Of a DNA stretch of 64,000 nt, positions 8,901 to 17,823 are shown piece by piece. The position numbers and the translations under genes are program-made. How positions within the stretch are numbered: the stretch's first letter is position 1; every line of letters starts with the position of its first letter. This DNA is from an uncultured Flavobacteriaceae bacterium. GTDB lineage: Bacteria; Bacteroidota; Bacteroidia; Flavobacteriales; Flavobacteriaceae. The DNA is taken from positions 868,001-932,000 of the forward strand of contig CANLWG010000001.1 of assembly GCA_947494715.1 (NCBI GenBank), in the 5' to 3' direction. Under the pieces are notes generated by a model. It had not been told where the DNA came from. It searched no databases and saw only the letters and a program-made list of their open reading frames with translations.

Positions 8901-9500
8901 ATGCCATTTATTGAAGAAAGCGATTTATTGGAATTGCACAAGGATATCGACAAGGCCCAGATTATCAACGAACGTCTTTTGGATCAAATAAAGTTCAAGA
9001 ACAAGGAACTCAAAAAAAGTAAAATACAGCGAAACGTCCTGGCAGGGGTTACGGGGCTTTTCCTTATCGGTACGCTTGCCATTACTTCTTTTACGGCAGG
9101 CCTAAGTAGTTCCAATGGGTTTGAAAAGCAAGAAAACTTATTGGTTTCCATTGATAGTTTGGATGCCATAAAAACACGAATAGATAATCTGAAGCTACAA
9201 AACCAGGAGCTTAGTTTGGTGAATGAATTTTATTTGGCCAAGAAATTTTTGGAAAAGGAAAAAATATATTCCGTTCAGGTTAAATCTTTTGTCGATAACA
9301 ATGTAACGCTTGCTTCAAAGGCACTTACAAATACCATGTTTGTTAAGACCAACCCATTTTATTCATATTCCTTGGGAAACTTTGAGACTTTGGAAGAAGC
9401 CCAGAAATTTAGAAAACAGCTGGTGGACCTAGGTTTCCAGGATGCTTTCGTTGCTTCTTACCAGGACGGCAAGCGAATCCAAATAGAAGATCCTTATTAA
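8901..9500 (+). CDS. SPOR-like single-pass membrane protein
   Basis: A 199-residue protein with an N-terminal charged helix (residues 1-45), one transmembrane segment near residues 48-68 (NVLAGVTGLFLIGTLAITSF), a short coiled-coil stretch (SIDSLDAIKTRIDNLKLQNQ) and a C-terminal SPOR-like fold (YSVQVKSF at the start, then YSYSLGNFETLEEAQKFRKQ and GFQDAFVASYQDGKRI). SPOR domains bind denuded peptidoglycan glycans at division sites. Topology would put the C-terminal domain in the periplasm. TATTTTTG at 8808-8815 may be a -7 element. The SPOR assignment comes from motif layout and is moderately sure. Confidence 0.7.
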   Translation: MPFIEESDLLELHKDIDKAQIINERLLDQIKFKNKELKKSKIQRNVLAGVTGLFLIGTLAITSFTAGLSSSNGFEKQENLLVSIDSLDAIKTRIDNLKLQNQELSLVNEFYLAKKFLEKEKIYSVQVKSFVDNNVTLASKALTNTMFVKTNPFYSYSLGNFETLEEAQKFRKQLVDLGFQDAFVASYQDGKRIQIEDPY

Positions 9501-9507
9501 AGAAGTT

Positions 9508-10416
9508 TTGCCGAAAACTAAAATTTGGTTGGATGCCATACGTTTAAGGACCCTACCACTATCCGTCTCAGGCATTATTGTAGGAACGGCCTTAGCTAAT
9601 TTTTACGGAAAAGTAGATATTCTTGTATTTGTTTTTGCCCTATTTGCTGCAATAGGATTTCAAATCACATCAAATTTGGCCAATGATTATGGTGATGGGG
9701 TTAAAGGTACGGATAACGAATCTAGAATAGGGCCAAAAAGAGCTTTACAAAGCGGACTGTTGTCTAAAGGAGAATTGAAAAAAGGGATTGTTATATCCAG
9801 TGTTATTAACTTTTTTTTAATCCTTGCGGTAGTCTATTTCGCATTTGGAACAGAACAGATAAATTATCTCGTACTATTTGTAATTCTAGGTGCAGCAAGT
9901 GTTTGGGCGGCCATAAAGTATACTGTAGGATCATCAGCTTATGGGTATAAAGGTATGGGAGATCTTTTTGTTTTTGTATTTTTCGGTTTGGTCGCTGTTT
10001 TGGGATCAATGTTCCTAAACACCAAGGTTCTTCACCTCCAAGCTCTATTACCGGCCTGTACAATAGGCTTTTTAAGTACAGGTGTTCTTAATCTCAATAA
10101 CCTAAGGGATTATGAATCCGATGCCCAAGCAGGTAAAAACACTCTTGTCGTACGAATTGGATTCAGAAGTGGCAAGGCCTATCATTCACTGCTTTTGCTT
10201 AGCGGGTTTGCGACATTACTTTGGTTTGTTTTACTGAACTTCACGAATTGGTACCATTTTCTTTCCATAGTAGTGTTTATACCAATTTTTATTCATATAC
10301 GACGTGTTCATATCACAGAAGCTCCTGTTCTTTTGGATCCGGAACTTAAGAAATTAGCCCTAAATACTTTTGCTCTTGCCATCATATTCTATATCAGTTT
10401 TAATAATTTTTTGTAA
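9508..10416 (+). CDS. menA: 1,4-dihydroxy-2-naphthoate polyprenyltransferase
   Basis: A 302-residue integral membrane UbiA-family prenyltransferase that attaches the isoprenoid tail to 1,4-dihydroxy-2-naphthoate, giving demethylmenaquinone. It carries the first Asp-rich prenyl-diphosphate motif NLANDYGDGVKGTDNE with the following GPKRALQSG, and the second motif NLRDYESDAQAGKNTL. About nine hydrophobic helices are visible. Translation starts at TTG (9508), because the family's N-terminus (WLDAIRLRTLPLSVSGI) begins here and no nearby ATG is in frame. Only 7 bases separate it from the SPOR-like gene, so the two are probably in one transcript. Confidence 0.93.
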   Translation: MPKTKIWLDAIRLRTLPLSVSGIIVGTALANFYGKVDILVFVFALFAAIGFQITSNLANDYGDGVKGTDNESRIGPKRALQSGLLSKGELKKGIVISSVINFFLILAVVYFAFGTEQINYLVLFVILGAASVWAAIKYTVGSSAYGYKGMGDLFVFVFFGLVAVLGSMFLNTKVLHLQALLPACTIGFLSTGVLNLNNLRDYESDAQAGKNTLVVRIGFRSGKAYHSLLLLSGFATLLWFVLLNFTNWYHFLSIVVFIPIFIHIRRVHITEAPVLLDPELKKLALNTFALAIIFYISFNNFL

Positions 10417-10448
10417 TTTTGAGTCTAACCATCTAAACCACAACTACT

Positions 10449-11201
10449 TTGGAACAACCTATAAAAATTCTTATCGTAGAGGACAATGTTATCATTGCGG
10501 ACGATATGCAATCTATGCTAGAAGAGATTGGTTATGAGATTGTTGATAACGTAATAGTATACGAGCAGGCGGAAGAGGTTTTAAGGACGCAGCAGGTAGA
10601 TCTTGTATTGATCGATATCATACTTGCCTCCGACAAAACAGGAATCGATTTGGGCAAACATATTAGGGAGAACTACGATATACCCTTTATTTTTGTTACC
10701 TCAAATTCTGATCGCGCTACCGTAGAAAATGCCAAGACCGTAAAACCCAATGGGTATTTGGTGAAACCTTTTGAACAGCAGGATTTATATACTTCCATAG
10801 AAATTGCGCTTTCCAACTTTATCTATGGTACTGGAAAATCGGGAGGTGAAGAGAACGACACAACGGAAGCCCCAATGTCCAATTCTGTCTTAAAGGATTC
10901 CATTTTTGTTAAAAAACAACATTTGTATTATAGGATACAATTTGGGGACATACAGTTCATAAAGGCAGACAATGTTTACTTGGAAGTAAATACCGTAGAC
11001 AAAAAGTTTTTGGTGAGATCCCCCTTAAAGGACTATTTAGAGAAATTACCGAAGAACAAATTCTACAGGGCCCATAAATCCTACATTGTGAACGTAGATC
11101 ACATAGATGCCATAAACTCCAAGGATATAATGATCAACAATACCCTGATTCCCATATCAAAGGATTTTAAGGAGTTTATTATTTCTGCAATGAACTCTTA
11201 A
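10449..11201 (+). CDS. LytTR-family response regulator
   Basis: A 250-residue two-component response regulator. The receiver domain (residues about 5-120) has the acidic pair ED (11-12), the phospho-acceptor D56 (LVLIDI), the Thr/Ser switch (FVTSNSD) and the conserved Lys (YLVKPFE). After a short linker, the C-terminal domain (about 150-250) is a LytTR DNA-binding domain (GDIQFIKADNVYLEV, then FYRAHKSYIVNVDHIDAI). It starts with TTG at 10449. A strong terminator follows. The only kinase nearby is the TPR histidine kinase at 11973, the probable partner, separated by about 770 bases. Its position after menA is likely incidental. Confidence 0.92.
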   Translation: MEQPIKILIVEDNVIIADDMQSMLEEIGYEIVDNVIVYEQAEEVLRTQQVDLVLIDIILASDKTGIDLGKHIRENYDIPFIFVTSNSDRATVENAKTVKPNGYLVKPFEQQDLYTSIEIALSNFIYGTGKSGGEENDTTEAPMSNSVLKDSIFVKKQHLYYRIQFGDIQFIKADNVYLEVNTVDKKFLVRSPLKDYLEKLPKNKFYRAHKSYIVNVDHIDAINSKDIMINNTLIPISKDFKEFIISAMNS

Positions 11202-11226
11202 AACCTGTCATTTTAAATAGAACTGG

Positions 11227-11257
11227 AAGACATGTGCTACACATGTCTTCTTTTTTT
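11227..11257 (+). terminator. Rho-independent terminator after the LytTR regulator
   Basis: An 11-bp perfect stem (GAAGACATGTG and CACATGTCTTC) with loop CTA is followed by seven T, 26 bases after the stop codon. Confidence 0.93.
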
Positions 11258-11972
11258 ATCACAGTTTACAGCTTGGACACAACGATTTTCAGTGTCTTCA
11301 CAACATTATTTTTGTCCGCATTACAAAGAGAATTACTTTAGTCGTGTATTAATAAGCAAGCATAAATTGAATAAATAGTTTTTTCATTTTCATATAGTGT
11401 TCTCGTAAAAGAGTCTTGTCTTGATTGGCAGGGCTCTTTTTAGTTATTAGCAAATGATTTTCCATTTTCACGAAATAGTCGATTGAATTGACTGCAATTT
11501 ATAGCGGAATCCATTCTTTTTTCCTTCAGAAATGTGTCTGTAAATAACTCCGACCAAATGTGTAAAAAATCGGATGAAATACGACCATGGAATGATATTT
11601 TGATTTTCACAACAAAAAATGAGGGTTACACAACAATATTCCAAAAGGATGGCCCGCATACAATATTTTTGAACCGTCTATAGGACATCCCAAAACTTAT
11701 CATTTTATTTTTTTGATGTAATTGTACGGTAGCTGTATATGCTTATATGGCATTTTCCTGTATATGTGGTCTTATTTAAGTTTTGAATATCCACGTTTTA
11801 GGTCAAGTCTATTTTAGGTTATGGTTAAAAAAGGTATTTGAGAACAATTAGTATAGTAAAAAAGACGTTTTTGGGATAATGGAAACGTACCAAACTTTTG
11901 ATTTGGGTTACAACAAAAATTTAGCAAGACCGCATTATAAAAGTATGTTTGGTTTTGTTCCCGTACTATGAT
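11258..11972. other. Long intergenic region with an orphan terminator-like hairpin
   Basis: About 715 bases without a convincing gene. AT content is high. The only clear structure is a 12-bp stem with two G-T pairs (AAAAGAGTCTTG at 11407-11418 and CAGGGCTCTTTT at 11429-11440) running into T. It looks like an intrinsic terminator although no gene precedes it after the 11257 terminator. A small RNA ending at about 11441, or a leader/attenuator of the downstream kinase gene, are both possible. The remaining 530 bases up to the kinase show no repeats or recognisable sites. Confidence 0.4.
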
Positions 11973-13940
11973 ATGAAAAATCTGCTTGGCAAAACTTTAA
12001 TAGTATTCTTCCATTTCTTACTTAGTATGTGTCCTGTGGTGGCACAAGATTCCACAGAAACAGATGAAGGTCTTTTCTCAAAATTTCAAAATAAGGAAAC
12101 TCTAGAGGAAAGATTCGAGTTTTTCTTCAATGCCCCGAATCGCTATTTGGAGAATTCAGCCTATGATTGGTTGGATACGGTAAACGTATTCCTTAACAAT
12201 GCTCAAAAACAAAAGGATACAACCGCGGTAAAACAATACAAACTTATGCAATCTCAAGTATATTATGATATTGGGGATTATGATAAGAGCCTTGCCATAA
12301 ACAAGGAATTGTATGCCGAAAAGGAAAGCCTTGATTTGGGCACCAGAACCATTCTGCTAAATCTGATGGATGAGAATTATTCCAAACTGGAACTTTATGC
12401 GGAACAAATAGATATTCGGAAGGAAAAGAAGGAATTGGGGATAACGGAAAACATTGCTTTTTATGACATCTATTCCAATTTGGGATTACATCGCAAGGCA
12501 ATGGATGATTACTTTGAACACGTTAAAAAAACCGTGGATGAAAAGGACTATTTTGCCCAGGCCGAATTCTATAACAACGTGGGAACTTACCTAAGGTTGG
12601 ACAAATCTACACCCACGTCACTTAATTCATATAAAAAGGCAAAGGGTTTTATAGATGTATTTTTAAACGATGTTACCAAAATTAAATCGGATACGGACGT
12701 ACGGGAGGCCAACCTTTTAAGCAGTAAAATTCGTGGGAATATTGGAAAATGTCATCTGCAGCTAGGAGAATATGAAGATGCAATTCCCTTCTTGGAGCAG
12801 AGCATTGAAGAAATGAGCGAATATAGTAAAGGCTTGTATTCCCCGGATATTATCGAAAATCGTTTGGCCATAGCCGAATGCTATTTGCAATTGGGAGATT
12901 TAGAAAAGGCTACGGATTTTTTGAGCGATGATATCCAACCAAGGAAAACGGAAAACAAAATAAAAAAGAATAGATTACTGTCCTTTTATTATGAAAAGAC
13001 CGATGACTACAAAAATGCCTCATTTTATTTGCGAAAGAACATTCGAATAAACGATTCCATAAGCATCAATGAATCAGAATTGAGAAAGCAACAATTGGCG
13101 ACGGTCATGGCGGAGGAAAAAGCCAACACACGGTCCATAATGGCTGCCCAAAAACAGGCTTTGGAAGAGCAGCGCAGTGAAATGATAGCACAGGATGAAC
13201 GTATAAACTTGGTATTCATTTCCCTGATTTTTACGCTTTTAGGATTTGCAGGTTTGGTTTATGCCTATCTAAAAAGTATAAAGAACCAACGGCTGATTGC
13301 CGAACAGAAACATATTATCGAAAATTCCTTGGTAGAAAAGGATTCACTCCTCAAGGAAATCCATCATAGGGTTAAAAATAACTTACAGATGGTATCCAGC
13401 CTTTTAAGCCTTCAAACTAAAAATACGAGAAGTAAAGCGGCTATTGAAGCTCTTGAGGAAGGAAAAAGTAGGGTAAAGGCTATGGCTTTGATCCATCAGA
13501 AGCTGTATCAGAACGATGAACTTTCGGTTATTGAAATGCAAGGATATATTGAGAGTTTGATCAATAGTGTGCAATCGGTCTACAAAAAAGGTGGACACAA
13601 TATCAATATCACCATAGACGCAGAAGGCGTGGAACTGGATATTGATAGAGCTATACCTTTTGGGCTCATTTTGAACGAATTGGTCTCCAACTCTTTTAAA
13701 TATGCCTTTCCACATGATGAGGAAAATGGAAAAATTTATATCCATCTTAGAAAGATAGGTGACAAAGAAGGCTTCTTCGAATATTCGGACAATGGGGTGG
13801 GTCTACCGGAAGATACAGAGGAACGGACCAATTCCTCCATGGGGATACGATTAATGAACCGTTTGGCCAATCAACTACAGACCAAATTAAACATTGATAA
13901 AACTGCCGAAGGGGTTCGTTTTTGGTTCAATTTTAAATAA
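11973..13940 (+). CDS. TPR-containing sensor histidine kinase (HisKA_2 type)
   Basis: A 655-residue membrane sensor kinase. A signal peptide (MKNLLGKTLIVFFHFLLSM, cleavage near VVAQ) precedes a periplasmic helical region with tetratricopeptide-type repeats (for example GNIGKCHLQLGEYEDAIPFL and LAIAECYLQLGDLEKATDFL). A single membrane helix lies near residues 413-433. The cytoplasmic part has the HisKA_2 dimerisation motif EIHHRVKNNLQMVSSLLSLQ (phospho-acceptor His about residue 465) and an HATPase domain (NELVSNSFKYAF, YSDNGVGLPE, SSMGIRLMNRLA). The ATG at 11973 is chosen because it begins the signal peptide. It probably phosphorylates the LytTR regulator encoded upstream; the signal sensed is unknown. 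Confidence 0.9.
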   Translation: MKNLLGKTLIVFFHFLLSMCPVVAQDSTETDEGLFSKFQNKETLEERFEFFFNAPNRYLENSAYDWLDTVNVFLNNAQKQKDTTAVKQYKLMQSQVYYDIGDYDKSLAINKELYAEKESLDLGTRTILLNLMDENYSKLELYAEQIDIRKEKKELGITENIAFYDIYSNLGLHRKAMDDYFEHVKKTVDEKDYFAQAEFYNNVGTYLRLDKSTPTSLNSYKKAKGFIDVFLNDVTKIKSDTDVREANLLSSKIRGNIGKCHLQLGEYEDAIPFLEQSIEEMSEYSKGLYSPDIIENRLAIAECYLQLGDLEKATDFLSDDIQPRKTENKIKKNRLLSFYYEKTDDYKNASFYLRKNIRINDSISINESELRKQQLATVMAEEKANTRSIMAAQKQALEEQRSEMIAQDERINLVFISLIFTLLGFAGLVYAYLKSIKNQRLIAEQKHIIENSLVEKDSLLKEIHHRVKNNLQMVSSLLSLQTKNTRSKAAIEALEEGKSRVKAMALIHQKLYQNDELSVIEMQGYIESLINSVQSVYKKGGHNINITIDAEGVELDIDRAIPFGLILNELVSNSFKYAFPHDEENGKIYIHLRKIGDKEGFFEYSDNGVGLPEDTEERTNSSMGIRLMNRLANQLQTKLNIDKTAEGVRFWFNFK

Positions 13941-13969
13941 ATTTGAAGAGTAACCTAAACTCTTCAATA

Positions 13970-14650
13970 ATGAAATTTACTTTTTTGGGCCATGCTTCCC
14001 TGCTAATAGAGGCCGAAAACAAAACACTTTTAGTAGACCCTTTTATCACCGGCAACGAAAAGGCGTCAGGTATAATAAACATCGATGATCTAAATCCGGA
14101 TTATATATTGGTGACACACGCGCACCAGGATCATACCTTGGATGTAGAACAAATTGCCAAAACCTCCGGCGCGACTATAATAAGTAATTATGAAATCGTA
14201 GTGCACTATCAGAACAAAGGTCTTCAGGCGCATCCCATGAACCATGGGGGGCAATGGTCTTTTGATTTTGGACGATTGAAGTACGTAAATGCTATTCATA
14301 CGTCATCTTTTCCCGATGGTTCCTATGGTGGGCAGCCGGGCGGATTTATCCTTTCAGCGGAAGGCAAAGAGGTTTATATTGCCGGGGATACGGCATTGAC
14401 CATGGATATGAAGTTAATCCCCCTACAAACAAATTTGGATTTGGCCGTATTGCCTATCGGGGACAATTTCACTATGGGTGTGGACGATGCCATTCGTGCT
14501 TCGGACTTCATTGAGTGTACTGAAATATTAGGTTATCACTTTGATACTTTTGGGTATATTGAAATTGATCATGAAGAGGCCAAAAGAAAATTCAATGAGG
14601 CGGGTAAAACACTTCATTTATTGGATATAGGACAAGAATTGACCATCTGA
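13970..14650 (+). CDS. UPF0173 family metal-dependent hydrolase
   Basis: A 226-residue metallo-beta-lactamase-fold protein of the UPF0173 type. The N-terminus MKFTFLGHASLLIE, the metal-binding signature VTHAHQDHTLD, the N-MNHGG and PGGFIL segments, the Asp ligand in IAGDTALTMDM and the final His in GYHFDTFGYIEID are all in the family order. The ATG at 13970 matches the family start exactly; an upstream non-ATG start at 13943 would add nine unrelated residues. It begins 29 bases after the kinase stop and is likely co-transcribed. Physiological substrate unknown. Confidence 0.92.
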   Translation: MKFTFLGHASLLIEAENKTLLVDPFITGNEKASGIINIDDLNPDYILVTHAHQDHTLDVEQIAKTSGATIISNYEIVVHYQNKGLQAHPMNHGGQWSFDFGRLKYVNAIHTSSFPDGSYGGQPGGFILSAEGKEVYIAGDTALTMDMKLIPLQTNLDLAVLPIGDNFTMGVDDAIRASDFIECTEILGYHFDTFGYIEIDHEEAKRKFNEAGKTLHLLDIGQELTI

Positions 14651-14730
14651 TATCACCCTGGTTTTATTAAACTTTATATTGTTTTCATCATCTATGACCC
14701 CTAAAATATGCCTAAATTTGGGCATAGCGG

Positions 14731-15783
14731 ATGAAAGCCAGGTCTAAAAAACATATCCTCAATTTTAAACGCCCCAGTGGAACATCTAGGGGCATACTTA
14801 CCCAAAAGGAGACTTGGTTTCTTATATTGGAGGAAAATGGAAAGTTCGGGATAGGGGAATGTGGACTATTGCGAGGTTTAAGTGTTGACGATGTGGATGG
14901 CTATGAGGATAAGCTCCAATGGACTTGCAACCATATTTCATTGGGAGCGGAAACCCTTTATGAGGAATTGGAAGATTTTCCCAGTATTCAATTTGGGGTA
15001 GAACAGGCCTTTATTTCTTTGGAATCCAACAATGCATTTGAACTTTTTACTTCCCATTTTACAAGTGGTGAAAGCACAATCCCGATCAATGGACTCATTT
15101 GGATGGGGGATGCTGTTTTTATGCATGAACAGATCCAACAAAAATTAGAAGAAGGCTTTTCATGCATAAAAATGAAAATTGGGGCCATCGATTTTAATAA
15201 GGAGATAGAGTTGTTGGAATCCATTCGTAAAAGATATTCCAAAGAGGATATTGAACTTCGAGTGGATGCCAATGGAGCCTTTGGACCAAAAGAGGCACTA
15301 GAAAAACTCCAAATCTTATCTAGTTTTGACCTACATTCCATAGAACAACCGATTAAGCAAGGCCAATACTTGGAAATGAAAAGGTTATGTGAAGAATCCC
15401 CTTTGCCCATTGCTTTGGACGAGGAGTTGATCGGAGTTTTTGATACTACGGAAAAGAAAAGACTACTACAGACCGTTCGGCCACATTATGTTATATTGAA
15501 ACCCAGTTTGATCGGGGGTGTTAAAGGCAGCGAAGAATGGATAGCTTTAGCCAATGAATATAATATTGGTTGGTGGGTGACCAGTGCCTTGGAAAGCAAC
15601 ATAGGTCTCAATGCCATTGCGCAATGGACGTTTACGTTGAATAACCCAATGCCTCAAGGATTGGGTACTGGTAGTCTCTTCACTAATAATTTTGAGTGTC
15701 CATTGACCGTGAAGGACGGGCAATTGGGTTATGGAAAGGACAAATATTGGGAAACCAACTTAATAGAGAGGTTATGTACATAG
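14731..15783 (+). CDS. menC: o-Succinylbenzoate synthase
   Basis: A 350-residue enolase-superfamily enzyme that dehydrates SHCHC to o-succinylbenzoate in menaquinone synthesis. The barrel shows the catalytic Lys in CIKMKIGA, the metal ligands in LRVDANGAF, HSIEQPI and ALDEELIG, and the second catalytic Lys in VILKPSLIGG. The N-terminal capping domain contains the 20s-loop region RGILTQKETWFL. TAAATTTG at 14713-14720, 10 bases before the ATG, resembles a -7 promoter element. The stop codon overlaps the start of the CPBP gene by 10 bases, and menE follows, so the three form one translationally coupled unit. Confidence 0.92.
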   Translation: MKARSKKHILNFKRPSGTSRGILTQKETWFLILEENGKFGIGECGLLRGLSVDDVDGYEDKLQWTCNHISLGAETLYEELEDFPSIQFGVEQAFISLESNNAFELFTSHFTSGESTIPINGLIWMGDAVFMHEQIQQKLEEGFSCIKMKIGAIDFNKEIELLESIRKRYSKEDIELRVDANGAFGPKEALEKLQILSSFDLHSIEQPIKQGQYLEMKRLCEESPLPIALDEELIGVFDTTEKKRLLQTVRPHYVILKPSLIGGVKGSEEWIALANEYNIGWWVTSALESNIGLNAIAQWTFTLNNPMPQGLGTGSLFTNNFECPLTVKDGQLGYGKDKYWETNLIERLCT

Positions 15784-16709
15784 AACAAGGGTATAAAGGA
15801 GAGATAGGTATTTGGAAATATTTTTTGATTCCCTTGGGCTTTATAGGGCTTATGGTACTCAACTACTTGGCCATAGTACTTTTGGATTTGGATATTGAGG
15901 CCATTATGGAGGCGGAAATTAACAGGAAAGGGGCCAATCGGTTTTTGGTAGAGATGCTGATTCCTTTTATCGTTGGTCTTGCTTTGTTGTTTCTTTGGGT
16001 TAAGTACATTCACAAACAAACACTGACTTCATTGACTACTTCCAGAAAAAAAGTAGATTGGAAACGGGTTTTCTTCGCCTTTGCACTTTGGTCCACCATT
16101 ACCATAGTGATAACCGGAATTGATATTTTCGCAGCCCCAGAGGACTATGAGTTTAACTTTAGATGGCCTGCGTTCCTGTATCTTATGATAATAGTAGTGT
16201 TATTGATTCCCATACAAACCAGTTTTGAAGAATATTTGTTTCGGGGATATATGATGCAAGGTGTGGGGATTATGGTGAAAAACCGATGGGTACCCTTGGT
16301 ATTTACTTCTGTATTGTTCGGATTGATGCATTTGGGAAATCCAGAAGTGGGTAAATTGGGGTATGGCATTATGGTCTACTACATCGGTACCGGCTTCTTT
16401 TTAGGAATTATGACTTTAATGGACGAAGGCTTGGAATTGGCCTTGGGCTTTCATGCTTCGAACAACATGGTGACGGCACTTTTGGTAACTGCTGACAGTA
16501 CGGCTTTTCAAGTGGATGCCGTTTACAAGAATGTGGCCGAACCCAATCTGGGTTTTGATGCCCTTTTGCCCGTATTTGTGGTTTTTCCAATACTTCTTTA
16601 CGTTTTTTCAAGAAAATACAAATGGAAAAATTGGAAGGAACGGCTAGCCGGGACCGTACTAACAAGAGAAAAGTTTTTTGCCTCAAGTGATGATGGAACC
16701 CACATATAG
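15774..16709 (+). CDS. CPBP family intramembrane glutamic endopeptidase
   Basis: A 311-residue membrane protein with about eight hydrophobic helices. The CPBP (Abi, CAAX-protease-like) motifs are present: EEYLFRG (EExxxR) within FEEYLFRGYMMQG, then FGLMHLGNP with the second conserved His, and GFHASNNM with a third. These residues form the active site of Rce1-like intramembrane proteases. The ATG at 15774 overlaps the menC end by 10 bases and is preferred to an earlier non-ATG start inside menC. Its 3' end overlaps the start of menE by 20 bases. A specific substrate cannot be inferred. Confidence 0.87.
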   Translation: MYIEQGYKGEIGIWKYFLIPLGFIGLMVLNYLAIVLLDLDIEAIMEAEINRKGANRFLVEMLIPFIVGLALLFLWVKYIHKQTLTSLTTSRKKVDWKRVFFAFALWSTITIVITGIDIFAAPEDYEFNFRWPAFLYLMIIVVLLIPIQTSFEEYLFRGYMMQGVGIMVKNRWVPLVFTSVLFGLMHLGNPEVGKLGYGIMVYYIGTGFFLGIMTLMDEGLELALGFHASNNMVTALLVTADSTAFQVDAVYKNVAEPNLGFDALLPVFVVFPILLYVFSRKYKWKNWKERLAGTVLTREKFFASSDDGTHI

Positions 16710-17769
16710 CAGAATTCACCCTGGATTTAAACTCAATGGCTTCCATTGTTCCACGGATGCATTAAAGGAAGTAGGGTATAGCTTAATAAAAGAGGGAGTG
16801 CCTTTTGAGCAGGCCATTGGGGATTTTTTATTGGATTGGCTTGATGAAAAACAGATCATTGAAGTCAATACTTCGGGCTCAACGGGAAAGCCAAAATCAA
16901 TTCTTCTAAAGAAAAGCCATATGGTGAATTCCGCCTTGGCGACCGGGAATTTCTTTGGATTGCAACCTGGAAATTCGGCATTATTATGTTTGCCCAGTGA
17001 TTTTATTGCAGGAAAGATGATGCTGGTCCGTGCCATGGTTTTGGGTCTTGAACTCGATTATGTGGAGCCTTCCACAAGTCCATTGGAATATGTCTCCAAT
17101 TCCTATGATTTCTGCGCTATGGTCCCGTTACAACTGGAAAAATCATTGGGGAAGCTTAAAATGATAAGGACTTTACTGGTTGGAGGCGCCCCGATATCCA
17201 ATGCATTGGAGAAAAAAGTCAAGCATGAATCCACTACTGTTTTTGAGACTTATGGGATGACGGAGACCATAACCCACGTGGCGGTTAAAAAAATACATCC
17301 TGTCCCATCAAACGTTGTGGAGACCTTTTTCCAAACCCTACCTGGTGTAACCGTTTCCATGGATTCTAAAGACTGTCTTGTCCTTGACGCACCAGACATC
17401 TCTGATGATAAAGTAATTACCAATGACCTAGTGCATCTTGTTTCGGAAACTGAATTTAAGTGGTTGGGGCGATACGATAATATAATCAATTCAGGAGGTG
17501 TTAAATTGATTCCTGAACAAATTGAAGCCAAACTAGCCAAAATAATCTCAGATCGATTTTTTGTAACGGGGTTTCACGATGAGAAGCTAGGACAAAAATT
17601 AGTGTTGCTTGTTGAAGGAGAAATAGATAAAGATTACCTTTTACAAGAGATCTTATCCTCCAATGTTTTGAATAAATTTGAAGTTCCGAAGGCCATTTAT
17701 AATGTTTCAAAGTTTACCGAAACTGATAATGGAAAAATCCTAAGGCATAAAACAGTAAAGACCCTTTGA
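16690..17769 (+). CDS. menE: o-Succinylbenzoate-CoA ligase, short form
   Basis: A 359-residue adenylate-forming ligase that activates o-succinylbenzoate with ATP and CoA. The P-loop-like motif NTSGSTGKPKSILL, the ETYGMTETITHVA motif (A5-type), the WLGRYDNIINSGGVKL hinge region and the C-terminal Lys in NGKILRHKTVK are in place. It is clearly shorter than the typical 450-500-residue MenE because the N-terminal region before the P-loop is reduced, as is normal for Bacteroidota menE. It overlaps the CPBP gene and lies two genes after menC, which supports the call over other acyl-CoA ligases. Confidence 0.9.
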   Translation: MMEPTYSRIHPGFKLNGFHCSTDALKEVGYSLIKEGVPFEQAIGDFLLDWLDEKQIIEVNTSGSTGKPKSILLKKSHMVNSALATGNFFGLQPGNSALLCLPSDFIAGKMMLVRAMVLGLELDYVEPSTSPLEYVSNSYDFCAMVPLQLEKSLGKLKMIRTLLVGGAPISNALEKKVKHESTTVFETYGMTETITHVAVKKIHPVPSNVVETFFQTLPGVTVSMDSKDCLVLDAPDISDDKVITNDLVHLVSETEFKWLGRYDNIINSGGVKLIPEQIEAKLAKIISDRFFVTGFHDEKLGQKLVLLVEGEIDKDYLLQEILSSNVLNKFEVPKAIYNVSKFTETDNGKILRHKTVKTL

Positions 17770-17823
17770 AATCATCTGCAAAAATTCTATTGTAATATTT
17801 ATTTTAATGTTGAACTCGATCCT

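Noticed and set aside
11468-11659. 63-residue minus-strand ORF in the long intergenic region
   Set aside because: No coding signature, start context or family resemblance; AT-rich random-looking composition.
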